Shown here: in pieces, positions 25,911-35,033 of the stretch
How the letters are laid out: each line of letters begins with the position of its first letter
How positions within the stretch are numbered: the first letter of the stretch is position 1
Source: Myxococcus eversor
GTDB taxonomy: Bacteria; Myxococcota; Myxococcia; Myxococcales; Myxococcaceae
DNA length: 64,000 nt
Reading direction: 5' to 3'
NCBI RefSeq assembly: GCF_010894455.1
Contig: NZ_JAAIXY010000004.1
Location: 124,001-188,000 of the forward strand
The notes under the pieces: model-generated
What the model was told of the DNA's origin: nothing
Seen by the model: the letters and a program-made list of their open reading frames with translations, nothing else
Databases searched by the model: none
Made by a program: the position numbers and the translations under genes

Positions 25911-26015
25911 TCAGCCAGGCCGCGTCGTCCCGATGATGGGCTCGAGCGTATCGCCCTTCTCCGAGTCCCTGGTCGCCTGGTTGATGGCCGCCCTGGCTTG
26001 GCCTTGCTCACGCAT
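25911..26015 (-). CDS. Possible 34-residue peptide gene
   Basis: A short frame beginning MREQGQARAAINQATRD and ending in TTRPG is preceded by GGGGAG at a workable distance from the ATG. The product would be hydrophilic with no signal peptide. It lies in the 292-base gap between the NmrA-like gene and the dihaem lipoprotein gene; nothing else is visible there. It has no recognised homologue in my memory and may be chance. Confidence 0.3.
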   Translation of the reverse strand: MREQGQARAAINQATRDSEKGDTLEPIIGTTRPG

Positions 26016-26169
26016 TGGCTTGCTCTCCCCTCGGTGCCAGTTCTGGCTAGGGTACGGATGCCCCCGTGGAGAGAGGAGCCTTGCCCGGCGCTTTCGGCGG
26101 GGAAGCAGGGAGGCTCGGCCCACGCCCGTTGCCTGGCGAGACCCGAGCCTCCCACGTTCCGAAGGGTGA

Positions 26170-28509
26170 CTACCCGCCGCGCACGCTGATGCGGTAGGCG
26201 GTGCTGCTGGTGCACTTGCCGACCTGTTGGACCACCGTGAGGATGTCCGTGGCCACCAGGTTCCGGCTCAGCAGGATGACGTTGCCGCTGCCGTCGCCAA
26301 TCTCCTTGTTGCTGCTGTCGTAGACGCGGATGCGCGCGCCGGGGATGGCTTGCAACACGATGACGAAGTTGGTGCCCGCGAGCGGCTGGAGGATGCGCGG
26401 CGCTTGCAGCTCCTTGCAGCTCCCCGCCGGAGGCGTCTGGTTCGGCGGGCCCGCCTGGCAGAGCTTCTGCTGCGCGACCAGGACCTCGCCGGAGTTCAGG
26501 GCCCGGCCCAGGGGCGTGGCGAAGTCGTAGTTCGGGAACCAGGAGATGGGCGTGGAGAAGCCGCCCGCGGAGCCCACGCCCAGCACGTCGATGCTCGTCC
26601 GTGCGCCGTTGGTCAGCGAGCCCAGGCTCACCAACTGCTGGCCGGCGAAGGTCTGCGGCGGGTCGAAGGAGGGCGCGGGGATGCTCGCGGGCGCCTTCAC
26701 GGCCTTCTGGGGCGCGGACTCCGGGCTCTTGTCGCCGCACAGGCCGATGACCGCCTTGTACTCGTCGCCCACGACGAAGGGCGTCTTGCCCGGGCGGATG
26801 GCTGTCCAGTCGGTGCTGGTCGACGACGAGACGGCCGAGCCGCCGTTCACCGTGACGGTGAGCTTCGCGCCCGGGACGTGGCGCACGGAGATGACCTCCG
26901 CGCACTCGTAGATGAGCGTCGGGTCGATGACGGGCGCGGGCAGGCCCGCGGGGTAGTCGACCTTGTGGTCGCGGACCTTGATCTCCGGTGAAGGGCCGGA
27001 GACCGCCGCGCCGCTCTCCTGCCGGGCCGTGACTTTGTCGCCGACGACCAGCGCGGGAACGTTGAACACCTCGTGGTCGGGATTTCGCGCGATGAGCGAG
27101 CCCACGTCGGTGCCGTTGATGGTCAGCGTCACCTTCGCGTCGAGCACCGCGCCGCGCACCGCGACCTGCGTCGCACAGGCATACAGCGGGTCGATGACCA
27201 CGGGCGGCGAGAGATAGCCCGTGTCATCCGGGATGTTGCCCGGCACCGTCGCGCCTGTCGGCTTCGGCGCCTTGCAGGCCTTGCGCAGCGCATCCACGTG
27301 CGCGGTGTACTGAGAGCGGTCCGCGCCGTACGGCGGCATCGTCCCGGGCAGCGGAGGGCTCACCGCCGTCTCGAGGACGACAGCGCAGTAGCCGGGCAGC
27401 TCCTTGGAGAGCGCGGGGAAGCGGCGACCGGAGCCGCCCGCGCGGTGGCAGGTGTCGCAGCGGCCCTCGGAGGACACCGCCTCCAGCAGATAAGAAGGGC
27501 CCGGGTTCTGCGGCCAGTTCGGATGGACGATGGGCTCGTACCAGCCCGTCCCGAACAGGTCCAAGCCGATGAAGGGAGGCTTCTCGGGGTGGACGATGAA
27601 GGGATTCTCGCCCGCGTGGCAGTCCGAGCAGGTGCCCTGGCCGTTGGCTTCGAGGGCATAGCCTCCGACGAAGTCCTTGATGTCCACCTGCACGCCCCGG
27701 ATGAAGGTCTTGCTCGCGGGGTTGTCCCAGAAGCACGCCTTGTTGCTGAGCGTGCCGAGGCAGATGACGCCGAGCAGGTCGATGGACTTGTCGTCGCGCA
27801 GATAGCGGGGCAGCGCGAGACAGACACCCGGCGGCTTGGTGCTGGTGTAGTGCATCAGCTCCGCCTTCTCGGAGGTGCTGATGAACTCGTCGTCGATGAC
27901 GCCTCGGTTGACCCAGCCCGCGGAGAACATGGGCGGAGGAATGGGGACGCCCGCGGCGGCACACTCGCGGATGTAGGCGTCACCGCTGTTCTCGGTGATG
28001 GAGAAGGTCTTGATGCCCTGCGCCTCCAGCTTCCGCGCGACGTCGGCGCCCACGCCCTTCGTCTCGTGCTGCTCGGCTCGCTCCACCTTCGACGTGCTCA
28101 GATGCTTGAGGTAGTGCGTGCGCAGGGCCCCGTTGAGGGCGCGGATGCGCGTGAAGTCCTCGGTGCGCAGGGTGTCGTTCAGCCAGTCGATGTACAGCGC
28201 GTTGGCGAGGACCTCGTCGTCCACCTGGCTGGTGATGACCTTGCGCGGACCGTCGAGGTCGAGGCCGCCTTTCTCCAGGGCCTGTCGCCGCAGCATCTCC
28301 AGGAACTCCTGCTGGGTGCGCCGCACCAGTCCAAGGTCGGCCGTCAGGACCTTTCCGCCCTCGCCGAGGAAGGCACCGTGGCCGTAGGTGACGACGCGCT
28401 CCTCCGCCGAGGGCTCCTGACTCACGGGGGGCTCGGCGCTCTGGCAGCCGAAGAGGCTCGCCGCCATGACGACGGAGAGGACAAGGGTCAACCGCGTGTT
28501 TCCAAGCAT
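26170..28509 (-). CDS. Dihaem c-type cytochrome lipoprotein with C-terminal Ig-like repeats
   Basis: Large exported lipoprotein of 779 residues. The lipobox LFGC near residue 22 follows a signal peptide when the ATG at 28509 is used; an upstream GTG adds 14 residues without SD support. Two c-type haem motifs, CSDCH (Cys294-His298) and CDTCH (Cys351-His355), lie in a region also carrying GYALEANGQGTCSD and FPALSKELPGYC. From about residue 420 to the end there are at least three repeats of a beta-sandwich type, each with an 'ECAxxIxVR..PGAKLTV' or similar pattern. This suggests an outer-membrane electron-transfer or oxidase-like protein. No partner redox gene is adjacent. Confidence 0.78.
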   Translation of the reverse strand: MLGNTRLTLVLSVVMAASLFGCQSAEPPVSQEPSAEERVVTYGHGAFLGEGGKVLTADLGLVRRTQQEFLEMLRRQALEKGGLDLDGPRKVITSQVDDEVLANALYIDWLNDTLRTEDFTRIRALNGALRTHYLKHLSTSKVERAEQHETKGVGADVARKLEAQGIKTFSITENSGDAYIRECAAAGVPIPPPMFSAGWVNRGVIDDEFISTSEKAELMHYTSTKPPGVCLALPRYLRDDKSIDLLGVICLGTLSNKACFWDNPASKTFIRGVQVDIKDFVGGYALEANGQGTCSDCHAGENPFIVHPEKPPFIGLDLFGTGWYEPIVHPNWPQNPGPSYLLEAVSSEGRCDTCHRAGGSGRRFPALSKELPGYCAVVLETAVSPPLPGTMPPYGADRSQYTAHVDALRKACKAPKPTGATVPGNIPDDTGYLSPPVVIDPLYACATQVAVRGAVLDAKVTLTINGTDVGSLIARNPDHEVFNVPALVVGDKVTARQESGAAVSGPSPEIKVRDHKVDYPAGLPAPVIDPTLIYECAEVISVRHVPGAKLTVTVNGGSAVSSSTSTDWTAIRPGKTPFVVGDEYKAVIGLCGDKSPESAPQKAVKAPASIPAPSFDPPQTFAGQQLVSLGSLTNGARTSIDVLGVGSAGGFSTPISWFPNYDFATPLGRALNSGEVLVAQQKLCQAGPPNQTPPAGSCKELQAPRILQPLAGTNFVIVLQAIPGARIRVYDSSNKEIGDGSGNVILLSRNLVATDILTVVQQVGKCTSSTAYRISVRGG

Positions 28510-28758
28510 GGGTCGTCCAGGGGAAGGAGGTGCGAAAGCGACAGACGGCACTCCCGAGCGGCGGAGCCGGGCCGCGAAATCCGAGGCCTGCCTTCGCTGA
28601 ACGGCATGGCCCCGTTTTCTTCCCTCACCGCGTCTTCGTCACGGTGTCCTGGTCGTCGCTCCGCCCACCCACCAGGCGTGCGGAAAGCGTGGAGCCTCGT
28701 CGGGGACTTGTGGCCCCGCGCCCTGGCGCACAGCGTGTCCTCCAGAGGAGGTGTGCCC

Positions 28759-29874
28759 ATGGCTCAGCGTGGCTCACGGCGGATTCGTTATGCGGTGGTG
28801 GGCGCGGGGAATCTCGCGCAGGTGGCCATCCTCCCGGCATTCCAGAACGCGGGAGAGAATTCCGAGCTGGTGGCCATCTTCTCGTCGGACCGAACGAAGC
28901 GTGAGGCGCTGCGTGAGCAGTACGGTGTTGAACACCGCGCGGGCTACGAGGACTTCGAGCAGGTCTGCCGGGATGCGGAGGTCGACGCTGTCTACATCGT
29001 GCTGCCCAACACGATGCACCGCGAGTTCACCGAGCGCTCCGCCCGGGCGGGGTTGCATGTGTTGTGCGAGAAGCCGATGGCCACGACGGTGGAGGACTGC
29101 GAGGCGATGATTCGCGTCGCGGACGAGCACGACGTCCGGTTGATGGTCGCCTACCGGCTCCACTTCGAGGAGGCGAACCTGCGAGCCATCGAGCTGTTGC
29201 GCTCGGGCAAGCTGGGCGAGGCTCGGATGTTCTCCGCGGTGATGACGCAGCAGGCGCGCTCGGGTGACATCCGCACGCGTGCCGACGTGGGAGGCGGGGC
29301 CTTGCTCGACGAGGGGCCGTATCCCATCAACGCCGCGCGCTACCTCTTCGGGGCCGAGCCCACGGAGGTGGTGTGCTTCACGCAAGAAGACCCGGACGCA
29401 CGCTTCAAGGGCGTCGACGGCACGGCGTTCGCGCTGCTGCGCTTCTCCGAGGGGCGGATGGGCCAGTTCGCCATCAGCCATGCGGCGTCGGCGGTCTCCA
29501 GCTACCGCGTCATCTGCGAGAAGGGTGACCTGCGCGCGGACCCGGGGTTCGGGTACGACTCCGAGCGCAAGCACTTCATCACCGTCGATGGGAAGACGGA
29601 GGAGCGGACGTTCGAGAAGCAGGACCAGTTCGCGCCGGAGCTGCTCTACTTCTCGAAGTGCATACTGGAGAACCGCGAGCCGGAGCCGTCGGGTTGGGAG
29701 GGGCTGGCGGATGTCCGGGTGATTGTCGCGCTCCAGGAGTCCGCGCGCACGGGGCGGGCCGTGAAGCTCGCGCCCTTCGAGCGGCGCCAGCGGCCGTCCA
29801 TCGACCAGCTCATCGTCCGCCCGGCCATCGAGCCGCCGGAGCCCGTGAACGCGCCGTCGCCCACGGTGGAGTGA
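28759..29874 (+). CDS. Gfo/Idh/MocA-family oxidoreductase
   Basis: NAD(P)-dependent sugar or polyol oxidoreductase of 371 residues. The N-terminal Rossmann fold has YAVVGAGNLAQVAILPAF; the family motif appears as LCEKPMA with the catalytic Lys; the C-terminal alpha/beta domain has VGGGALLDEGPYPINAARYLFG, close to glucose-fructose oxidoreductases. No Tat or Sec signal precedes it, so it is cytoplasmic. The ATG is preceded by AGAGGAGGTG, a strong ribosome-binding site, which settles the start. About 30 Pro-rich residues at the C-terminus are extra. Substrate unknown. Confidence 0.92.
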   Translation: MAQRGSRRIRYAVVGAGNLAQVAILPAFQNAGENSELVAIFSSDRTKREALREQYGVEHRAGYEDFEQVCRDAEVDAVYIVLPNTMHREFTERSARAGLHVLCEKPMATTVEDCEAMIRVADEHDVRLMVAYRLHFEEANLRAIELLRSGKLGEARMFSAVMTQQARSGDIRTRADVGGGALLDEGPYPINAARYLFGAEPTEVVCFTQEDPDARFKGVDGTAFALLRFSEGRMGQFAISHAASAVSSYRVICEKGDLRADPGFGYDSERKHFITVDGKTEERTFEKQDQFAPELLYFSKCILENREPEPSGWEGLADVRVIVALQESARTGRAVKLAPFERRQRPSIDQLIVRPAIEPPEPVNAPSPTVE

Positions 29875-29889
29875 ATTCAGGGGAGCGCG

Positions 29890-30474
29890 CTACTCGTAGT
29901 CCTGCTGGAAGGTCGATTCGATCCACGCCTGGATCTCCTGAGGACTGGCGGACGACCCCGGGCTGAGCGGGTGGCCGAGGCGTTGGTCCCGGGTGTGGGC
30001 CATCGCCTTGGAGTGGTCCCGCGCACTCGTCAGGTGTCCCTCCTCGAACGTCAGCTCGTGGACCTCACGCAACTTCCAGGCGGGCGCGAAGCCCATGTGG
30101 ACCGCCAGCTCGCGGATGAAGTCGGTGCCGATCAACAGGCTCCCCGTGAAGGGGACTCGTGCACGCGTCGGCTCGTACACGGCGCACTCGTCGTTCGTCG
30201 GGTCATACCGGGGCGCATCGCCGAACAAGGGCGCACCTTGCCCGTCCCGGACCGTCTGCGTGTCGTCCGGGTGTACTCCGACATGGAGCCTCTCGAGGAA
30301 CAGTCCTTCCTCGGTGACGCGGTATCCGCAGAAGAAGCCGCGCAAGCACGCGGTCGACTGCGCCACCGGCTTGAGGCCATGTCGCCCCGGGATGAAGAGC
30401 TCGGTGCCTTTCACCCCGGTGAGGCTGAAGGTCTGCTCACGATAGAGGACCGTGTCGGTGATCTGGGCGGTCAA
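29890..30474 (-). CDS. Conserved protein of unknown function, 194 residues
   Basis: Soluble protein without a signal peptide. The opening ITDTVLYREQTFSLTGVKG, then ELFIPGRHGL and STACLRGFFCGYRV, resembles a family of uncharacterised proteins found also in actinobacteria, but I recall no domain name or function for it. The C-terminal third is hydrophilic and includes SPGSSASPQEIQAW. It is convergent with the Gfo/Idh/MocA gene, 15 bases away, and separated from the next upstream gene by a hairpin that probably isolates it transcriptionally. Confidence 0.7.
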   Translation of the reverse strand: MTAQITDTVLYREQTFSLTGVKGTELFIPGRHGLKPVAQSTACLRGFFCGYRVTEEGLFLERLHVGVHPDDTQTVRDGQGAPLFGDAPRYDPTNDECAVYEPTRARVPFTGSLLIGTDFIRELAVHMGFAPAWKLREVHELTFEEGHLTSARDHSKAMAHTRDQRLGHPLSPGSSASPQEIQAWIESTFQQDYE

Positions 30475-30499
30475 GGGCTTTGCTCCTGAGACGGCGCCA

Positions 30500-30531
30500 G
30501 GGGAGTCTGGCGTGTTGGCTCCCGACTCCCC
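30500..30531 (-). terminator. Hairpin downstream of the anchored protein gene at 30562-31098
   Basis: GGGGAGTC at 30500-30507 and GACTCCCC at 30524-30531 form a perfect 8-bp stem with a 16-base loop. It lies 30 bases after the stop codon of the minus-strand gene ending at 30562. There is no clear T-tract. Confidence 0.5.
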
Positions 30532-30561
30532 CAGCGTAGCGCGCCTGACTCCCAGCGGTCG

Positions 30562-31098
30562 TCACCCGCTCATGCAGTCGAGCAGCACCTGCGTGCGGTA
30601 GGGCTTGTCCCGCTGGGGGGGCTCCGGCAGCAGGACCGTGCGAGCACATGGCACCACGAAGCGGTGGTGCAGCAGGGCCGTTGCTGTCTCCGTGGCCCGC
30701 TCGTAGTTGGACCACTCCAGCGTCATGACACAGGTGCGTGTCCTGCAATCGACGCCCAGCACGGAGAACGGGCGGCGCGTGCGCAATGTGTCCAGGTCGG
30801 CGCGGAGGCCCGTCGCGGTGGGGACGGCCCAGCCGGGTTGGATGGGCTCCAGCTCGTGTCGCTGGAGCTCACCCGCGTATTCGGCGAGCACCCGCCGCTG
30901 CTCCTCGGCGGGGTCCTTCGGGGCCGGCGGAGAAGGTCGCACGGTGGCTTCCTCACGGACCGCGGGCGGTGCCGCGTCGGAGAGACTCACCGCGGAAGTG
31001 GAGCGGAGGGTGAGCGTGGCTCCCGCCGCGCCGACGGCACATGCCGCCAGCGCGAGGAGCACGCGTCCGGAAAGGAAGGGGACGGTGCGATTCTTCAT
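30562..31098 (-). CDS. Membrane-anchored periplasmic protein, unknown
   Basis: Protein of 178 residues with one N-terminal hydrophobic segment (VLLALAACAVGAAGATLTL) that could be a signal anchor or an inefficient lipobox. A Pro/Glu/Ala-rich linker (about residues 40-75) precedes a compact domain with LGVDCRTRTCVMTLEW, LHHRFVVPCARTVLLP and a terminal LLDCMSG. Its four Cys could form two disulfides. The pattern 'VDCRTRTCVM' recurs in myxobacterial exported proteins of unknown role. It follows the secreted protein gene at 31114 by 15 bases on the same strand, so the two are probably co-transcribed. Confidence 0.7.
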   Translation of the reverse strand: MKNRTVPFLSGRVLLALAACAVGAAGATLTLRSTSAVSLSDAAPPAVREEATVRPSPPAPKDPAEEQRRVLAEYAGELQRHELEPIQPGWAVPTATGLRADLDTLRTRRPFSVLGVDCRTRTCVMTLEWSNYERATETATALLHHRFVVPCARTVLLPEPPQRDKPYRTQVLLDCMSG

Positions 31099-31113
31099 GG
31101 CCTGGCCCTCAGC

Positions 31114-31650
31114 TCACGGCGTGTAGAGGGTGTAGCCCACCGACGAGGTGAACCCGACGTCGCCACGGCCCGGGAGCTGGATGAGGACGTAGGGATAGTC
31201 CCACGGCGCCGTCCGCCAGTAGTACAGCGCGTCCACGCCCGAGCCGCTCGTCATGGTCACGTTGTAGTAGCCCGTTGCCGCGCTGCGCACGGAGTTGCCG
31301 CAGCGGCCTCCCGTGGCCCACTTCCAGGAAGTGCAGGCCATCGCATAGACGTCGTGGCTGCTGTGGCCGTCGAACCCCTGGACGTTGACCTGATAGATGT
31401 TGTTCATCGCGAACGTCGCGTCCGTCACGACGGGGCAGCGCAGGTCGATCCACTGCCAGTTGATGCCCTCCGACCGGTTGCGCACGCCATGCGACGTCCC
31501 GTCGAAGTCCGCCTCGGGCCGGTCCTCGGTGCTCTGGAAGCAGGCGAAGGTGGAGGTCATGCGCTCGGCGGCGACGGCCGAGGCAAAGGGGGCCAGCAGG
31601 AGCGCGGGCAGCAGCGCGGAGAACAACGCGCGAAGTGAAGTCTTCTTCAT
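31114..31650 (-). CDS. Secreted protein of unknown function
   Basis: Exported protein of 178 residues. The signal peptide ends near residue 28 (SAVAAERM). The mature domain has four cysteines (in FACFQST, LRCPVV, AMACTSW and GGRCGNS) and is rich in aromatic residues and beta-strand patterns, ending in VGYTLYTP. Such a small, stable-looking domain may be secreted to the medium. No catalytic motif is visible. The start gives an immediate signal peptide (MKKTSLRALF). It is the first gene of a pair with the anchored protein downstream. A strong palindromic element lies 133-163 bases upstream. Confidence 0.72.
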   Translation of the reverse strand: MKKTSLRALFSALLPALLLAPFASAVAAERMTSTFACFQSTEDRPEADFDGTSHGVRNRSEGINWQWIDLRCPVVTDATFAMNNIYQVNVQGFDGHSSHDVYAMACTSWKWATGGRCGNSVRSAATGYYNVTMTSGSGVDALYYWRTAPWDYPYVLIQLPGRGDVGFTSSVGYTLYTP

Positions 31651-31782
31651 GTTCAGCGGGTCCTTTTTCACGAGAAGCACCGTCTTGGTGCCCAGGACCG
31701 CAGGTGCAACGCGAATGCCGCGCATTCCCCCAGGCCGCTCAAAGGCAAACACCTGAAAGGACTGAGACACACGGGCTTCGGT

Positions 31783-31813
31783 GCCTGGCACACGTGTGCC
31801 AGCTGTGCCAGGC
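31783..31813. repeat. Nested palindrome of GGCACA/TGTGCC units
   Basis: CTGGCACACGTGTGCCAG at 31785-31802 is a perfect 18-bp palindrome. The same region also supports a longer hairpin, GCCTGGCACA at 31783-31792 pairing with TGTGCCAGGC at 31804-31813. The two structures compete for the same bases. It lies between two divergent genes and could be a regulator site; no specific protein is suggested. Confidence 0.55.
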
Positions 31814-31928
31814 GATGTGCCCGCCAGGGCTGACGAACGGAGGGGTGGCCGCGCGCCCGGCTGCTCCAGGTCACATTCCGGCGGAGAGGACTCCTGCCAC
31901 TTGGAGACCAGACCTCGGGAGGGCCGAC

Positions 31929-32315
31929 ATGAGCGCCATTCAAATCATCCTCATTGGAATGCTGGGCAGCGCGCTGCAAGAGCTGCTGCACTGGTACGGA
32001 CTGCGGGAACACCTGGGCACGGGGCGCTACAAGGCGCTCATGAAGTCCGCCCCCTATTGGGTCATCACCGCCTTGATGATTGTCGGCTCGGGCGTCGCGG
32101 TGTGGGCCTGGTTCGCGGGGGACGGAGAGATTCCCATGCGGCAGTACCTGGTGCTCGGTGCCGCGCTGCCCCTCATCTTCAAGAAGGCCGTGGAGGTCGT
32201 CACCGGCCCCAAGCCCGCCGTGGCCATGAGCAGTCCCAGCGCGTCGCCGGAGAGCGGCAAGCTCGCCGACTACTTCAAGGGCGCTGGAGGCTCCCGTCAG
32301 CAAGGACTGGCGTGA
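31929..32315 (+). CDS. Small inner-membrane protein, unknown
   Basis: Protein of 128 residues with three probable membrane segments: IQIILIGMLGSALQELLHW, YWVITALMIVGSGVAVWAWF and QYLVLGAALPLIFKKAV. A short polar C-terminal tail follows. The ATG is preceded by GGGAGG. No homologous family is recognised by eye. It stands alone, with about 200 bases to the WD40 gene downstream. A membrane component without a visible partner; function cannot be stated. Confidence 0.65.
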   Translation: MSAIQIILIGMLGSALQELLHWYGLREHLGTGRYKALMKSAPYWVITALMIVGSGVAVWAWFAGDGEIPMRQYLVLGAALPLIFKKAVEVVTGPKPAVAMSSPSASPESGKLADYFKGAGGSRQQGLA

Positions 32316-32514
32316 GTCGGGCCCCCACATGACCACGCAATGACAGCCTCGTCGCGGTGCTCGTGGGAAACTTCTCGTGAGGCTGCCAGCCAATGGTTTC
32401 CCGGAGAGGACTTCTCCGGGGCGGGCGGCAGTCAGGCTTTGACACCGCGTGAGTGGAAGATTAGGGAAGGTCCTCACGCGCATCTGGGGGGCCGGGACGC
32501 GCGGGAGAATGCCC

Positions 32515-35004
32515 ATGACTTCGCGTCTCGTTTCCCTGCGCGTCGCCCGCTTCGCCTCCCTCGTCCTGACCTGTGTCCTGGGTGCGTGTACCTCCGACGA
32601 CAAGCCGCCGGGCCCCTCGTCGCGTGCTCCCGGAGTGGCCCTGCTCCAGATAGAGAACGCGCAGGTGGCGCCCGGGGTGCCGGTGCGCTTGCGCTGCACG
32701 GCGGACGACCCGGATGGAGACCGGCTCGTCTATGTCTTCGATTGGGGGCAGGGTGGAACGCTGCCCCAGTCTCCAGAGGTCGACAGCGGGGCGACGTCCG
32801 GCGTGGACGTGCCCATCTCCCGGGAGGGCACCTATCAGGCACGGTGCCGCGCGGTGGACACGGCCACCACGGTGGGCGCGTGGTCTCCCCAGCTCTCCTT
32901 CATCGTCGGAGAGCCGCCACCCGATGGGAACCGGAGGCTCCAGGTGGAGGTCGTGGGGCAGGGGCGCGTGACGAGCACGCCCTCGGGTGTGGACTGCCCT
33001 GGCACCTGCTCCGTCCGGCACTCCGCCGGGACGAGGCTCACGCTGGAGGCCGTGCCCGCTTCGGGCTGGCAACTGCTGGGCACCTCCGCGTGTACGGGGA
33101 CGGGCCGGAGCTGTGAGCTGCTGCTCGACGCCGACAAGGTCGTCACGGTGCGCTTCGCGCCAGCCCTCGACACGGCGTTGTCCTGGCAGCGCACGGGGGC
33201 GCAGTTGCCGACGTCGCCGGAGTGGAGTCCAGATGGCACGTTGCTCGCCGCCGTGGATGGGAGTGTGTCGACGCCGGGCATGCTGCGCGTCTGGGATGCG
33301 ACGCAGGGCCGCGTCAAGCGCCAGACGGCGGCGGTGGCGCCCGCGCGCTTCTCCTCGGTGGCGTGGAAGCCCGGGAGCGGAGCAGTCGTGGCCGTGGGGC
33401 TGTCGACGGGCAGCGTGGCCGTGCTGGATGCGGTGACGGGCGTCACGCTTCATGAGTGGACCGTGCAGGCCGGCAACGTGCGGGCGCTGGCGTGGAGTCC
33501 CGACGGCACACGGCTGGCCACGGCGACGGATGCGAGCAAGGAGGTCCACTTCTGGAATCCCACCACCGGAGCGCGCGCGGGCCAGACGCTGACGGCGGTG
33601 GACAAGGTGCGTCGGCTGGCGTGGAGCCCTGACGGCGTCCGCATCGCGATGCAGGTGGGCATCCTCTCGCGGTGGGTGGAGTTCCATGTCGTGGGCACGC
33701 AAGGGCCGGAGGAGCTGCTGCCGGACGCGGCGGGCTTCGCCTGGAGCCCGGATGGCACTCGCTTCGCGGCGGGCTTCCAAGGCGAGGTGAAGGTGTACTC
33801 GACCGCGGGCTATCGCGTGGAGGCCACCCATGCGGGAGCCTGGGGACTGGCGACCCAGGTGGACTGGAGCGCGGATGGACGCTGGCTCGGCGTGGCGGGG
33901 TCCGCGGCGCGCAGTTTGTTCGTGCTCGATGCGGGCACGGGCGCAGTGGTGGTGGACGCCAGCCAGGTGACCACGGACCCCAACGCGCAAGGCTATGACG
34001 CGTTTCGCTTCCATCCGACGAAGCTCCAGTTCGTCGTGGTGGATGACCTGCCGGAGACGCTGGACGTCTTCACGGTGGACTCGGGTGAGGCGTCCTACAG
34101 CCGGCGCGAGGTCCTGTCGCACCGCTACACGGTCCGGGCGGCGGCGTGGCGCTCCTCGGGTGAGGTGCTGGCCTCCAGCGGTGACGAGGGCCGGGTGCGG
34201 CTCTGGAATCGCGCGGGTGATTCGCTCAGGACCCTCGATGGCCATGGCGGGCAGGCGGTGCGCGCGCTGGCGTGGAACACCGCCGGCACGCGGCTGTTCA
34301 CCGGGGGCGACGACGGGGTCATCAACGCCTGGAACGCGGACGACGGGACGCTCGCGCAGCTCCCCATCCGGCGGGAAACGACTCCGGCCCTCGAGGTCTA
34401 CCAGGTCGCGCCGAGTCCCGATGGCGTCCGCGTGGCGAGCGCCATGGGTGTCACCACCGTCGCCTCCCATCGCGGTGTCATCCGGGTCCACCACGTGCAG
34501 AGCGGCGCGGAGCTGTTCCGCTTTCCGGACGGCTCGCGGCAGGTGTTGTCAGTCGCGTGGACTCCGGAAGGAAGGCTCGTGGTCGCCTACTTCGACAAGA
34601 GCTGGGACGTGTGGGATCCGGTGACGCAGGTCCTCACGTCGGTCGCTTCCGTCGCGGACATGACGTCGCTGGCCGTGGCCTTGAGCCCGGATGGAACGAA
34701 GCTCGCTTTCGGTGGGCGTCCAGGCTTGTCCCTGTGGGAGGTCTCCACGGGGAGGCAGCTCGCGCAGACGCCGTTCGCGTTCTCGCCGGAGACACTCGCC
34801 TGGAGCGAGGACGGGCGCCGCGTCGCGGGAGGTGGGTCAGGCGGGCAGGTCTTCGTGTGGGACACGAGCGTGCCGTCGCTGCCGGCCACCGTCATCGGCT
34901 TCCATGACAACACCGTCTCGGCCGTGTCCTGGGGGCCCGGGGGGAACCTCGTGGCCACGGGCGGACGGGATGGCGCGCTGCGGGTCTGGCGCTTCACGCC
35001 ATGA
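32515..35004 (+). CDS. WD40-repeat lipoprotein with PKD-like and InlB-type repeat domains
   Basis: Exported lipoprotein of 829 residues. The lipobox LGAC near residue 25 follows a signal peptide. An N-terminal beta-sandwich resembling a PKD or Ig-like domain (VPVRLRCTADDPDGD, about residues 45-130) is followed by a bacterial repeat domain with VDCPGTCSVRHSAGT and VTVRFAP (about residues 140-200). The rest consists of WD40 blades, recognisable from repeats such as LAWSPDGTRLATATD and VSWGPGGNLVATGG, enough for two propellers. The ATG chosen lies 8 bases after GGGAGA; a second ATG two codons earlier sits too close. It probably acts as a protein-binding scaffold outside the cytoplasm; partner unknown. 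Confidence 0.85.
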   Translation: MTSRLVSLRVARFASLVLTCVLGACTSDDKPPGPSSRAPGVALLQIENAQVAPGVPVRLRCTADDPDGDRLVYVFDWGQGGTLPQSPEVDSGATSGVDVPISREGTYQARCRAVDTATTVGAWSPQLSFIVGEPPPDGNRRLQVEVVGQGRVTSTPSGVDCPGTCSVRHSAGTRLTLEAVPASGWQLLGTSACTGTGRSCELLLDADKVVTVRFAPALDTALSWQRTGAQLPTSPEWSPDGTLLAAVDGSVSTPGMLRVWDATQGRVKRQTAAVAPARFSSVAWKPGSGAVVAVGLSTGSVAVLDAVTGVTLHEWTVQAGNVRALAWSPDGTRLATATDASKEVHFWNPTTGARAGQTLTAVDKVRRLAWSPDGVRIAMQVGILSRWVEFHVVGTQGPEELLPDAAGFAWSPDGTRFAAGFQGEVKVYSTAGYRVEATHAGAWGLATQVDWSADGRWLGVAGSAARSLFVLDAGTGAVVVDASQVTTDPNAQGYDAFRFHPTKLQFVVVDDLPETLDVFTVDSGEASYSRREVLSHRYTVRAAAWRSSGEVLASSGDEGRVRLWNRAGDSLRTLDGHGGQAVRALAWNTAGTRLFTGGDDGVINAWNADDGTLAQLPIRRETTPALEVYQVAPSPDGVRVASAMGVTTVASHRGVIRVHHVQSGAELFRFPDGSRQVLSVAWTPEGRLVVAYFDKSWDVWDPVTQVLTSVASVADMTSLAVALSPDGTKLAFGGRPGLSLWEVSTGRQLAQTPFAFSPETLAWSEDGRRVAGGGSGGQVFVWDTSVPSLPATVIGFHDNTVSAVSWGPGGNLVATGGRDGALRVWRFTP

Positions 35005-35033
35005 GGGCTGGGCTCCGCTTCGGCTCAGGTGGA

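Noticed and set aside
27073-29874. A 933-codon plus-strand frame ending in the Gfo/Idh/MocA oxidoreductase
   Set aside because: The first 562 codons are antisense to the dihaem lipoprotein. The real start is the ATG at 28759 with a strong ribosome-binding site.
31785-31802. Possible sigma-54 promoter from TGGCAC and TGC elements
   Set aside because: Spacing between the GG and GC elements is one base short of the required distance in either orientation; the region is better described as a palindrome.
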